Shown: in pieces, positions 22,191 through 34,500 of the stretch
How positions within the stretch are numbered: position 1 is the stretch's first letter
How the letters are laid out: each line of letters starts with the position of its first letter
NCBI GenBank assembly: GCA_030710605.1
Contig: CP092879.1
Span: 21,894,801-21,958,800 of the forward strand
DNA length: 64,000 bases
Direction of reading: 5' to 3'
Origin: Cordylochernes scorpioides
Taxonomy: Eukaryota; Arthropoda; Arachnida; Pseudoscorpiones; Chernetidae
Made by a program: the position numbers and the translations under genes
Notes under the pieces: model-generated
The model's input: the letters and a program-made list of their open reading frames with translations, nothing else
Told to the model about the DNA's origin: nothing
Databases searched by the model: none

Positions 22191-24029
22191 ATCATTATCT
22201 AAGACTCTTAGAATTCAAGTTGATATAATGAAAATAGAGTAATTGATTACCCAAATAAAATAAATTATGCTTATACCCCTTTAAAAGGAGGCCTAACGAA
22301 AATGAGCGAATATCTTACTATTGAAAGAGTTGTAAGTCCTGTGAGGCTATCGGTCCTAACAAATAAAGAAATCAAAATAAAAATCGAACCTATTAAATTC
22401 CCTAACACCCTCTAACGTATCTTTGGTCTAACAGTATAATAGTTTTTAACTTTGACAACATTCATTAGTCATTCCATTCATACATATTTCATTCACAGAC
22501 TGCATACATACTATAGTTAAAAATTGCTACAAATGCCAAAGTACTAATTAATCTCATCAATAGATCCTAATTATAAAAATCTTTCAGGACAAAATGTGAA
22601 ATCAAACAAAACAATCAAATTAAAACAAATTGGGGACTAAATGTCCCAATTTACTCAAAGGAAAATGCCTCTTACAAGCTCTATATATAATTTACCTATA
22701 CTTAAATAAATAATATTTATACCTAAACAAATTAATAAAATTGATCGTCGACAATCAAATATTGAAATCTAACCTATCATTAACACTGTGCGTCTGACAG
22801 TTTGAAATTCCTCTTCTTATCTTGACACTTGGTGTCTAAACAAGACGGATCATCAAAACTAGCACTTAAATTGGAGCGAACTGAACTTCGAGCATTTACT
22901 TCATTGCCAAATATGATAGATCTAGAAGTGTTTTCCAACCCTACTTCCCATATAAGGTTATTGGCGTCTTCCCTTCCCTGCTATTCAGCTGAACCCCTCC
23001 TTTGGAATCATAGGGCTTTCAATACCCAACCTGCTTTGAATTTTAACAACAGAGATCACTTGTCATCCTGTCTATCAACTCTTAGACCACAACTGCCCTA
23101 CACACTTTCATTAGAAATTCTCCTTGAACTGTATTTTGGACCCAAGGGATTAAAGGGAGTCAAGTTTTACCCAACGCATGTTCCAAGTTCGTCCATAGAG
23201 AATTGGTTATAAGCACAGCAGTTATCTAGTGCGTCTAAGTTCCTTTATCTATTTTTAAAGTTGAACCAAAGTTCAGAACCTTAAATAAAAAAATTAAAAC
23301 AAAATAAACTGTTGAACTTAAGTCTTAAATCACAACTTGCTATTAATACAGAATTGCATCTTCAATAAAAAAAGGAAAAACTGAAAACTCCTTACAATGA
23401 ACCTTTAACACAAACACAAGGTTGTAGCCTTAGAAAAAAAAAAAGCTGAAAGAAACTGAAACCCTTTACAATGATCATTTATCACTAAAGCACACATTGT
23501 GGCTTAAAAAAAAGAAAACTGAAAACTCCTTAAAATTCATTCTAACACTTAAGACAAATATGTAGCTTAAGATTCATTACAACACTAAAACAAACTCGTA
23601 GCTCAAAAATAAAAGAAAGCCGAAAACTCTTTAAATCACAGCCTATCACTAAGAACAAAGTGTTGTTTAAAAAAGAAAATAAACTGAGTAACTCTTTAAA
23701 ATCATATACCAACACTAAAACAAAATTGTAGCCAAAAAAAAAACTGAAAACTCTTTACAAGGAAGAATTCTGGATTCTCAAAAAGGAGAATACATATTTG
23801 TTATTTAATATAACCTAACATTATAACTAATATAGACCTATGTATATAAATTAGTGTATACAGTTACTGAATTATAGGTAAATCGGCCCATACCAACTCT
23901 CAGTGCATGTTTTTGTGCTATTTACAACTATTGGCCTATAGGCTAAAACAAATTATCTATTAACACTACTTGATGAAGAGTCAAAATTGTTCTATCGAGG
24001 CAATAGTACAGTCAACAACTACTCTCTAA

Positions 24030-24810
24030 ACGTTGAGCGCACTTTCTCCTATCATCTTCCCACCGTCTTCCTATCAACCTTTATCTTCTATTTACAAACT
24101 CTTTATCAACTTTCCTCAATTCTTTCTCTTTCAACATCTTTCCGCATCTCTCAACACTTTCTCTCTGTCGATTTTCGACATCCTTCGACACTTCCTTCTA
24201 TTTCTTTCATCTCTCTTCATCTCTATTCATCTCTTTCAACACTTTACATCCCTTTTCATTTCTTACAACACCTTTCAACACTTTACAACATATTTCTTAG
24301 CGCGCCACTCAACTCTCTTTCATTACCTTACACCTTTCAACGCTCTTCAACATCTCTCTTTCGACACATCACTTTCAACACCATTCATCATCTTCAACAC
24401 CTTTCACCTCCTCTCATCACTTCTCATCGATCTCCACCTTTTTCATCCTTCTCATCACTTTCTCACTTTACGACATCCTTCAACGTATTTCAACACCTTT
24501 CTCGCATCTCTCTTCATCGTTTTCAACACATTTCAACGCCTTTTCATGCTTCACACCACTTTTCAACACTTTTTCATCACATTTCCCGCATATCTCTTCC
24601 ATCGCTTTCAACACATTTCAACTCTTTTTCATCGCTTTTAACACATTTCAACGCCTTTTCATCCCTCTGGAGTCTCCTCGAAACCCGTCATCGGGAACCA
24701 ATCCCAATATTACTCTAATCCAATTGATATCGCAGGAGTCCTTCAACGCCATTCAGCTCCTTTTTTTCATCTTTCTACCACACCATTCAACTCTTTTTCA
24801 TCCCTCTGGA
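24030..24810. repeat. Pyrimidine-rich degenerate repeat, element B
   Basis: TTTCAACACNTTTCAAC-type words fill about 700 bp with very few purine-rich interruptions. This leaves two long overlapping frames open (243 and 202 codons) that are composition artefacts. The unit GAAACCCGTCATCGGGA occurs twice at its end (24680 and 24825) and once in element A (13478). Confidence 0.65.
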
Positions 24811-26500
24811 GTTTCCTTGAAACCCGTCATCGGGAATAAATCCCGATATTCGCTGGTCTACTTTGATATCTCGGGAGTCCTTTCTGGGAATCTGCTCCTC
24901 CCCTGCCACTCATCAAAGCTAACGACTTACCCTCCTATCTGCAAGGATGAAATTTCCTCTTATTCTGCCCCCCCCCCTTTGTCTCTCCCCCTTTCAAGAG
25001 ATAAGCTTATCTCGGCGGTCTTAGAGATCCTGTCTAGACTGGTCAGTAAACACTTTACTGTTGTTATTGGGAATTTGACAAGTCACTCTTCTTTAGTATT
25101 GTCTCCCTCCATGCGAGATAGGGCAACCTTATCATGGAAAAACAGAGATATATATATGTACAAAAGTCGGCTGTCCTACAACTTTGCTGAACAATATCCC
25201 CTTCAAGAAATTATGCAAGCTTTTCACAGAATTGTAGGTTCTAGATGCTAACTATAACTTGGTATGATCTTATAAATATTGTACTCTGGTTGAATCAGAC
25301 TATGCAATTCCTCTCGTCCCAAAAGGAAGTTCTTAACATTGTTGACAACTCTTAACTCACAGGGTAGTAGCTTATAGAATCAAGTCGTTTATCTAAGACA
25401 TGTTCATGCGGATGAATGGAGCCCTTCTAGTAGGTCATAAGTGTTCATCTGGGAACAGTTGATCTAGGTAAATTTTATTGTCATGCGTCTTTACTTCATG
25501 TAACAGGAGATGTCGCTCCAAAGGACCTTAACATTAGGGTAAAAAAAAAAAAAACTTGTTGCTCCTTTTAGAATTAAGCGGTTGTCAAGACATTGATGTG
25601 GAAGGAATCGTACATTTGACCAGTGTATATTGTTGAATTTAAACTATGCCGTCACTCTTTATCGTCGCCCAGATACTTTAGGGCGTCACTTGGTCTCTTG
25701 GTTATTACACGCGAATCCCGTCCGGTATTCAATAAGATATCAATGGTGATCTTTGTCACGTTTAGGAGGCCATCCCTTATGCGACCAAATCAACTTTCTC
25801 CCGACTTATAATACCGTCTCATCGCGGCAATTGAGATTAACTGGATCCAAGGAGGAATCTTACTTTTGTATATCTTCGTTAATTTTATTAGTTCAACTGT
25901 CTTCTCCATTTCTTCTTAATACACTGGCCTGACACACTACACTTCTCCTAATCAGCAGCAACTTCAGTCAATCCCAATGAGAAGGCCACTTTAAGGCGTC
26001 AGTTTCCTGTTAAACTCATGCATGGTTCCCAAAAAAAAAACTTATATATACCACAGTGGTATCTGCTCCCACTGGTATTAGTATCCAATATGGGATCTTT
26101 CTATCTTATTTATTCAACTGTTATTAGTTGTATAACTGTAATCCCTCTTTCATCATCACTCCTAGACCCCCGCGCAAACATTGTCTTTGATGTGGCTAAT
26201 TCCTTAAAGTTCTGCCTTTTGAACACCCTGTTAGTTAGAATTGTCTTAATTAATCACTGGAGTTATCTGCGATGAGTGGATTGAGCCTCCTTATCTAGAT
26301 TTCCACTTTAACTCCAGGATCTAGACTGCCCAGACCTTTTACGAAAAAAAACTATTTCTAAACACTATTGTCATGGAAAGAAACCACATATCTGATTCAC
26401 GAGCATAATCGAAGCTTGCCTCTATAAAACAAGATAATTGTAAGAAATCTGAAATTTTATATATTGGATCAGCACTATTGAAATATCTCTCTCGTTTTCT

Positions 26501-27566
26501 CTAAGGGAAGTGGGTTTTATTAAAAGGAGATGCTCAAACCCATACCATCAGAATACCCATGACTTTTGTTGATATATATTCTCTTACATGTGCTATGACA
26601 AAGCAATCCTTTTCCCGTTGGTGTTGAAATAAATGTTCAACTCGTCTTATAAGACTTCCAGTGAATCCTTATTGAATGAATATCCATTCCTGTGCCAAAT
26701 TATAATAAAGAAAAGGCTAAATATATACGGGCTTAAATTTCATCGTATCTGATCAGGCCTTCTGCTAGTGATTATTTATTGTAATTAGATGCTGATAATG
26801 ATGTCTTTACTTGTCCTTATTTTAGGAAAGGTGCTTCAGGGAAGTGGACAGAAGCGTTGGAAATTTCATAAAAAAAAAGGTATATTCTTAATTATGCCAT
26901 ATTCAATTTTATCGTGACTGTACCGTCACGTAAACAGCTATTGTAAATTATACCATATCGGGATAAAAAAGGATGACTGAATTCAACGTTTTAAAGGAGC
27001 AAAACGAACTTTTACTATGCTATCATATCTGTATAAAAAAATTAATAGGAATATGCTTGTCTAAATGTCAGGGGTTAAATTTTAAAAATGCACATTCATT
27101 AAAGTTAGCAAAATATAAATAAACAAAATACTGTTTTATTTCATGGACACTACCGGGAATTTATACTAACTTCATTTGTCTCCTCTCTAATTGTAAATAC
27201 GCTGCTGTATCACCTCATAAGCATAAATAAATAAATACTAACTGTTACATATAAAAAGGATCATTACATAAAATAAACTAAGATAGAGGTTTATGGGAAA
27301 GCATGACTAAACGCGTATACAATTGAAAATCGAAGCGGACACTTAGGACAGAATATTATGTTCATATAAGGACATAATAATAAAAAATAAACAATTGAAC
27401 TATCAGAAGAGAAGAGCATAGGCCTAAATATGGCTGGCGAAATTGCGTCTAACTTAATAAAATCTAAATATTCTCAAGATATAAGATAAGAGAAATATAC
27501 AATCGTATTATCGAAAAAAAAAAAGTATACTATTAGATCTGTCGGGTGGAATCGTTTAGAAAAAAA
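26501..27566. other. Element B, unassigned internal DNA
   Basis: AT-rich with scattered A-runs. I see no frame, repeat pair or RNA that I can support. The stretch ends where a Helitron begins with TC after an A. Confidence 0.4.
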
Positions 27567-27838
27567 TCTACTTATATATTTGCCTTATTCTGCCTGTCTG
27601 AAGCTCACGGATGGGATTTTTCATCACCATCGGTGGTTCAGTGGTAGAATGCTCGCCTGCCACGCGGGCGGCCCGGGTTCGATTCCCGGCCGATGCATTT
27701 TTTTTTTACAATTTTTAAAACTCATTTATATATTATACAAGAATGACATCCATGGCGCCAATTTATAATTGTAACGAATAGTATTTGAATAAAAGCATTT
27801 AATCGGGTAAAACCCGGGCGTTGCCCGGGTCATTCGTA
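27567..27838 (+). mobile_element. Non-autonomous Helitron H1 carrying tRNA-Gly
   Basis: It begins A|TCTACTTATATA, a TC 5' end after A. Near its 3' end is the hairpin CCCGGGC-GTT-GCCCGGG (27813-27829) followed by about ten bases, as in Helitron termini. Sister copies at 29997, 45970 and 62999 end in CTAG before T; here the last bases are CATTCGTA. The 272-bp body holds a tRNA-Gly-like gene. A second copy, H2, starts immediately after. Confidence 0.7.
27627..27697 (+). tRNA. tRNA-Gly (GCC)-like gene inside Helitron H1
   Basis: 71 nt with a full cloverleaf. The acceptor stem CCATCGG/CCGATGC has six of seven pairs (C1 and C72 clash). The D arm is GTTC..; the anticodon arm is CTCGC-CTGCCAC-GCGGG with anticodon GCC; the T arm is CCGGG-TTCGATT-CCCGG. 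Box A (TGGTTCAGTGG) and box B (GGTTCGATTCC) are intact, and a T8 run follows at once as a Pol III stop. The mismatch at position 1 makes it more likely a captured tRNA than a working one. Confidence 0.7.
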
Positions 27839-27850
27839 TCTACTTATATA

Positions 27851-29169
27851 CGAGGGTTGTCCGTTAAATAAGTTCCACGGAGGTTTTTCATAAAGAAAAA
27901 CAGGTTCATTTGCCCTGAACTATACATTTTCGAAAATATCAGACTTTTTTCATTTTTCTACATATTCCCCGTTTCGCTCGACGCATTTTTGCATTCGGGA
28001 CACCCACTTATGGAACCCAGAGTCAAAGAACTCTGCCGCCTGGCCGCGTAGAAGCCTAAAACCGCTTCTTCCAACTCGTCACCGTCTTGGAATTGGGTTC
28101 CACCCAGGTTTTTCTTCAACTCGGGGAAGAGATGAAAGTCACTAGGAGCTACGTGGGGTGGGTGTGACACCAATTTCCATTTAAATTCTTCGATGAGGGC
28201 AGTGGTTTGATGGGCGGTGTGCGGCCGAGCGTTGTCGTGGTGAAAACGCACCCCTTTGGTTAACGTCTCTCTCCTCTTGTTCTGAATCGCGCGTCGAAGT
28301 TGTTTCAAGGTCTCACATTACCGGTCGGAATTGATTGTTGTACCCCGACGCATAAAGTCGCACAACAATGGACCATTTCGGTCCCAAAAGACGGTAGCGA
28401 TAAGTTTCCCGGCAGAAAGTGTTTGTTTAAACGTTAGAGGTTTCGGCGAAGAAGCGTGCTTCCACTGCTTGGATTGCTCCTTTGTCTCCGGTGTGGTGCA
28501 GTGTACCCAGGTCACATCACCAGTAACGATTGAATCCAAGAATTCCTTTCCGTCAGTTTTGTGGCAATCGAGAAATTTCTGGGCCGCATCAACCCGCTGC
28601 CGTTTATGGTCTTCAGTCAGCATTTTCGGAACCCATATTGCGCAGACCTTTGAATACCCTAAATGTTCACGCAAAATCTTGTCGATGGTGGTTTTACTGA
28701 CATCAGGAGCCAAATCTCAGAGCTTTCGCAGAGTAACACTTCGATCTTCAAGCATTGCCGCTTCGACTTTGGCAATGGTTTCGTCCGAAACCGATGGCCG
28801 TCCAGCACGCGGTTCATCGTGGACGTCTGTTCGGCCGTTTTTAAATTCTCTGACCCATCTGCGCACCATCCCGGAACTCATACACCCTTCTCCATACACT
28901 TGACAGAGTTCAGTATGAATGTCCTTCGCCGAAATATTCTTTGCGGCCAAAAAGCGAATTACTGACCGTAATTCACAGCTGGCGGGAGACACGAGGGGAA
29001 GCTTCATCACTAACGGCTGCTCAGCCAAAACTAAGCTTACCAGCGACGTGTCCTTGGTGGGAAATTGGAGTGGGGAGAACAAGCTACGAGCCCGTGTAGT
29101 CGGCTCGAGCCTAAAGGGGATCCTCATGACAGTAGTGCCCCGTGGAACTTATTTAACGGACAACCCACG
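27851..29169 (-). mobile_element. Mariner transposon 2, nested in Helitron H2
   Basis: 1319 bp between TA dinucleotides (27849-27850 and 29170-29171). The TIRs begin CGAGGGTTGTCCGTTAAATA on the left and mirror it on the right with one extra mismatch (CCCACG). The target lies 12 bp inside H2, so the insertion postdates the Helitron. Confidence 0.95.
27958..29007 (-). pseudogene. Mariner transposase 2, two stop codons
   Basis: One continuous frame of 350 codons from ATG at 29007 (MKLPLVSPASCELR) to 27958. It is broken only by TGA after SVTLRKL near 28715 and TAA after TTINSDR near 28317. The N-terminal HTH region includes RRWVREFKNGR and GRPSVSDETI. The linker has WVPKMLTEDHK, the WVPHEL-type motif. 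The catalytic residues are TGDVTW, HHDNARPH and APSDFHLF. Only 31 residues separate the last two aspartates because the usual YSPDL stretch is shortened to PPHV. It belongs to a different mariner subfamily from copies 1 and 3. Confidence 0.88.
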
Positions 29170-29227
29170 TATTTGCCTTATTCTGTCTGTTTGTTTGTCT
29201 GAAGCTCACGGATGGGAATTTTCATTA

Positions 29228-29298
29228 CCATCGGTGGTACAGTGGTAGAATGCTCGCCTGCCACGCGGGCGGCCCGGGTTCGATTCCCGGCCGATGCA
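29228..29298 (+). tRNA. tRNA-Gly (GCC)-like gene inside Helitron H2
   Basis: Same 71-nt structure as the copy at 27627-27697, with the same C1-C72 clash. One more change, T to A in the D stem (GTAC for GTTC), weakens box A. Anticodon GCC and the T arm are intact. A T11 run follows. It is probably a non-functional passenger copy. Confidence 0.6.
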
Positions 29299-29750
29299 TT
29301 TTTTTTTTTTTACAATTTTTAAAACTCATTTATATATTATACAAGAATGACATCCACGGCGCCAATTTATAATTGTAACGAATAGTATTTGAATAAAAGC
29401 ATTTAATCGGGTAAAACCCGGGCGTTGCCCGGGTCATTCATATATAATAATTGTATAAACGAATGCAAGACAAAATCACCGCGAATGTTTCTTTTTTTTA
29501 AGGCAATTTCTTTTTAAGGCAATTATCGTTATTTATCGTTAATTTTTGTTTCGATTTTTATTGAAAAAAAAAACGATATGGTGCCTTTAAAAATGATCTT
29601 TATTACTATGCAGTTTTCTATTTAGTCAATATACCTAAGTTCATGTTGCAAATGTAATTATCTCTATCGATTTAGTAGGTGAAATGCAAAAAAAAAAAAT
29701 CGACATGATGAAATCTTTATGAAAATTCACATTTTTATTTTTATATTTTC

Positions 29751-29996
29751 AAGACACACACAGTTTGGGGCGGGACGTTTCACAAGAGAGACATCCACGG
29801 CGCCAATTTATAATTGTAACAAATAGTATTTTAATTAAAACATTTTAAAAACACACAGTTTGGAACGGGACGTTTCACAAGAGTGACATCCATGGCGCCA
29901 ATTTATAATTGTAACGAATAGTATTTGAATTAAAACGTTTTTAAAATATATACGCACTCGGGTAAAACCCGGGCGTTGCCCGGGCCATTCGTCTAG
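29751..29996 (+). mobile_element. Helitron-family 3' end H3 with internal duplication
   Basis: It ends in the CCCGGGC-GTT-GCCCGGG hairpin, CCATTCGT and CTAG before T (29993-29997). The preceding body contains two copies (about 29756-29845 and 29850-29940) of a unit with CGGGACGTTTCACAAGAG and GGCGCCAATTTATAATTGTA. It lacks a tRNA. The 5' end could not be placed. Confidence 0.6.
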
Positions 29997-29997
29997 T

Positions 29998-30619
29998 AAA
30001 AAAATAATTGGAAATATATAAATTAAATAAATCGCAAGACCTATGCATCTTTTGAAAATTAGTTAAGAAGAAAAAAAAAAGGCTTCAAATTTTAAATTCA
30101 TATTGATAAAGCTAAATATCGTAAAGATAAGAGAGAACTGAGAGAACAATGGCATTAACAAAATTCCAAATACCTTCAGACTTATCGAGCGGAATCACCT
30201 TGGCGGATAAAATTAATTGAAAATAAAAATTATTAAACCTTGGTATATAAAAAAAATAAGTCGTATTGATTTTTACAATTTAAAAGATAATGGCGAAAAA
30301 CTAAAAGAAGATGGAATATTTAAGAGGTGAAGTCCTCCCGCAAGCGCGGGAAGAGGTAGCAAAAAACCAACCTTTTCAATTCAGATGCTGGAAGTCAACT
30401 GAACTTTTAGTTGTCTCCTTCTTCCCGCCTATAGTGTCCACATGTGTTTTACATGTGTGGTCACCCCAAAATACTTCTATTTCCACCCCCCTTGCACATG
30501 TGTTCCCCTCCTTACACATGTGTTCCTGAGGGCTCTAAATTTGGAATTTGCGGGAAGTCCTCAGGTTTTGAGAAAGATGTTGTTTTTAGGCCCAAGTTCG
30601 TGTCCCAATATTTTAAGAG
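29998..30619. other. Element B, unassigned internal DNA
   Basis: AT-rich, with a GC-richer patch at 30325-30600. That patch contains ACATGTGT four times between 30435 and 30530 (ACATGTGTTTTACATGTGTG and later copies). Short overlapping frames here share no motif. No gene is supported. Confidence 0.4.
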
Positions 30620-31560
30620 CCATATAAAATTAGTCTGTAGCTCAAGATCTTAGCGATAAAATAATTATAGAAACTTTAAAATCTTGCATGGAAATTACCT
30701 ACGACCTTTTTGGAAAAATAAAAAAATCAACTCAAAACGATTGTACACCAATTATAACGTATTTTCAAAAGTGGGTAAAAGGCAATTTTGAATAAAAAGT
30801 AAAAATAACACGCGCGCTAAATATGTAAAGACGTTTTTGAATACATAGAGATATAATAAGAAAAATTGAAAAAAAGGATAGCCTATAGTTTGATATCTTA
30901 GCGATAAAATAATTATAAAAACTTTAAAATCTTGCATGGAAATTACCAACGACCTTTTTGGAAAAATAAAAAATGAACTCAAAACGATTGTACACCAATT
31001 ATAACGTATTTTCAAAAAGTGGGTAAAAGGCAATTTTGAACAAAAAGTAAAAAATAACACGCGCGCTAAATATGTAAAGACGTTTTTGAATACATGGAGA
31101 TATAATAAGAAAAAAAAAAGGATAGCCTATAGTTTAAAATCTTAGTGATAAAATAAATAAAAAAACTTTAAATTCTTGCATAGAAATTACCAACGACCTT
31201 CTTGGAAAAATAAAAAAAATTAACTCAAAACAACTGTACACCTATTATAACGTATTTTCAAAGTGGGAAAAAGGCAATTTTGAATAAAAGGTAAAAAAAT
31301 AACACGCGCGCCAAATATGTAAAGGCGTTTTTGAATACATAGAGATATAATAAGAAAATTAAAAAAAGGAATAGCCTATAGTTTAAAATCTCAGCGATAA
31401 AAATAATTATAAAAACTTTAAATCCTTGCATGGAAATTACCAACGACCTTCTTGGAAAAATTAAAAAGTTAACTCAAAACAACTGTACACCAATTATAAC
31501 GTATTTTCAAAGTGGGTAATAGGCAATTTTGAATAAAAGGTAAAAAATAACACGCTCGCC
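30620..31560. repeat. ~245-bp tandem repeat array, left part
   Basis: Four units run in tandem. They start near 30636, 30881, 31123 and 31374 at AGCCTATAGTTT-like words followed by CTTAGCGATAAAAT. Each ends in AACACGCGCGCYAAATATGT and GACGTTTTTGAATACAT. The last unit is cut after CTCGCC by Copia and resumes at 36205. The array lies in the leader side of element B. Confidence 0.85.
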
Positions 31561-34500
31561 TGTTGTCGAATCTATATAAGGCGTGGATTATTATTAAATA
31601 ATACGATAAATTAAATGCACAAATGATTATATTTATTAACTTACAAAACAATGGGAGAGATATTTAACACATATCTTTTTTTATATATGTTTAAATCTAA
31701 AGAAATATAATAAACAAAACAAACAGTTCTATATAAAAAAGGCTTCAAGACAAATCTAATAACAACAACCAACTCTGGTCAAAAATTAATAATTATATAA
31801 ATATTTCCAATTTATATAATCTAAATATCTATATATTTTTTTTAATTATAGTCCATCAAACCCCCCTTTAATTAAAAATTCAGTCCTGTGTAAAGTCCAT
31901 GTCCATTCCCAGCATCTTGGTCTGGTTCTTTAGGCGGGGACCGGAGAGGTTCTTGGTTAACAGGTCAGCCTCCTGTTGTTCTGTCCTCACAAAGATTGGT
32001 TGGATTGTTTTCTTCACATATTCATCTTTAATAAAATGGTATTTTCTATTAAAGTGTCGCGTTCGGGTATTCTGCTTTTGGATCTTTATCCGGTCTATAA
32101 GTGATTTGCTATCAGTCTTAATTGGTGTGGGCTCTTTAATCAGCTGCTTCATATTGAGTTCTTCCAATAGGCTGGTGTAGAACTTGATGTCACAAACTCC
32201 GTCACAGAATGACAGCAGTTCTGCCTCCATTGTAGACAAAGCGACAATTCTCTGTTTTCCACTCTTCCAGTTCAGCAAATTGTCTCCAATCTTTATGATG
32301 TGTCCTCCAAAGGATTTGGCATCTGCGGTGTTGTTCCAGCTAGCATCTGTAAATGCAGTTAAGTGTCCCATCTGTGATGTTAATTTCAGACACACATTTC
32401 TAGTTCCTTTGACATATCTTAGAACTTTCTTCAGTGCTTTCCAGTGTATTTCATAAGGCTCCTTGCAGTATTGTGAAAGGTTGCCTATAGCATAGGCTAA
32501 ATCTGGTCTTGTACCTGTAGACAGATACATCAATGAGCCAATAGCTTCCTGATATATTTGTGGAGAAAATTTCTTGCTATCCTTGAAGTCATCAAGGTTT
32601 TCTCCAACTGTTCCGGGTACAAATGAAGCGTTGCAATCACTCATCTTGAATTTGTCTAATATCTTATCGATGTAGATGTATTGAGACAATGTGATATCTT
32701 CATCTTTAACTAGAATCTCGATTCCTAGAAAAGTATTAGAAGTCACTTTCCTTACGGTAAGGGATTTTGAGATTTGAGTTTGAAAGTCATCAATCAATTG
32801 TTCTGAGGAAGCAATGACAATAATGTCATCCACATATATTCCTATGCATAAATATGCATCCCTTTCTTCCTTGAAATATACACATGGATCACTTATTAAT
32901 CTTTTCTAATTGATATTTTTCAGGATTTCATCAAATTTTTGATTCCAGCATCGACCTGATTGTGGAAGTCCATATATGCTTTTATTTACCAAAAGTACTT
33001 TGTCCTTCTCAGTAAATCCTGGTGGCATTTCCATGTAAATTGGTCTTTCCAGAGTTCCGTTTAAGTAAGCTGTTTTGATGTCGAAGATTCTTATCTTGTA
33101 TTTGTTAATAGTGGCCAATGACAAGAGTGTTCTAAATGTGCCCATTTTCATTACAGGACTAAAGCTTTCATCGTAGTCAAGTCCTTGCTTTTGATTGTAG
33201 CCAGCAGCAACAAGTCTTGCTTTATAAGTTGGTTCTACATTATCTGGTGTGTCCTTTATGGAGTATACCCAGTTACTCTTAATTATTTTCTGATATTTTG
33301 GTCTATCCACTATTTCCCAAACAATATGTACTCTCATGGAGCTTAGTTCATCAAGCATGGCTTGATACCAAAGATCTTTGTCGTTTGAATTAAGGGTTTC
33401 TTCATAATTATTTGGTATTTCCTCCTCATGTGCTTGATATACAATGTGGTCATTATACTTGATTGGCATTTTTCTTCCTCTAACTGGTCTTCTATTATCT
33501 GGTGGTGTTTCTTCTGGTAATGAACCTGTTTTTTCTCCTTGATTAATCATTAGGTTTTCTTCATTAGGGTAGTCTGATTTATCTCCTTCAAAATGTTGTG
33601 GTGCAAATGTCATTTCTGGAGAATCAGTGATTTCAAAATCTAATGGTAGGTAGTCCAAATTGTCTGTCAAAGGTTCTATACATCCATGTGATTCTTCTAT
33701 ACCCTTTTTTGATTCATCAAACTTTACATCTCTTGTCTCATGTAGTTGACACTGATTTGCATCATATATCCTATACGCCTTCCTTTCTCTTGAGTATCCA
33801 ATGAAAATTCCTCTTGCTGCCTTGGGTTGTAACTTATGTCTTTGGTTGGCATTAACTTTATAAAAGGCTAAGCATCCAAATACTTTCAAGTGTTTTACAG
33901 TTGGTTTCTGGCCATTCCAAAGTTCCATTGGTGTTTCTTGCTTTTGAGTCTTGTTAGGAGTAATATTGTGAAGATATTCGGCTGTTGAAATTGCTTCTGC
34001 CCAAAATTGGACGGGCAAGCCTCCATCAGATAAGAGGGTTCTGGCTTTATCGAGCAATGTTCTGTTCGCTCTTTCTGCGATGCCATTACTTCTTGGTGAG
34101 TAATTACAAGTTTTCTCATGTTTTATTCCTTTAGTTTTAAAATATTCTAATGATCTGTTGATAAATTCAAATCCATTATCTGTTCTAATTCTTTTGACCT
34201 TTTTATCTAACTCATTTTCCATGCTATTGATCAGATCTTTCAATTTGTTAGATGCTTCATCCTTGAAACTCAAAAAGTTCCCAAAATATTTTCTCGAATA
34301 TTGATCAACAGCAACCATCATATATTTGTTTCCACTTAAGGATTCTTCTTTCATGGGGCCACATAGATCAACATGTAGGCATTCTAAGGTACCCTTTGCA
34401 GTTTCATCATAAGTTGCCTGAAAAGGTGTGCGAGGCATTTTCCCTGTTATGCATGCTTGGCATATTCCGACTTCGCCTCTCAAGTCAGGGAGTCCTCGGA

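Larger units (their letters stand above)
20991..26500 (-). other. Element B, decayed internal coding region
   Basis: It is the counterpart of element A 9551-15830 and matches patch by patch with many indels. Simple A- and T-runs are frequent (for example 23340-23760). No intact ORF above 130 codons has a recognisable domain. Frames 22829-23212 and 25623-25811 are on the antisense strand. Confidence 0.5.
27839..29440 (+). mobile_element. Helitron H2, split by mariner 2
   Basis: Only TCTACTTATATA (27839-27850) precedes the mariner. The rest (29172-29440) follows it and repeats H1: TTTGCCTTATTCTG, the tRNA-Gly-like gene, the GGCGCCAATTTATAATTGTA block and the CCCGGGC..GCCCGGG hairpin. H1 and H2 are direct tandem copies. 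H2 ends near TCATTCATAT without a clear CTAG. Confidence 0.7.
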
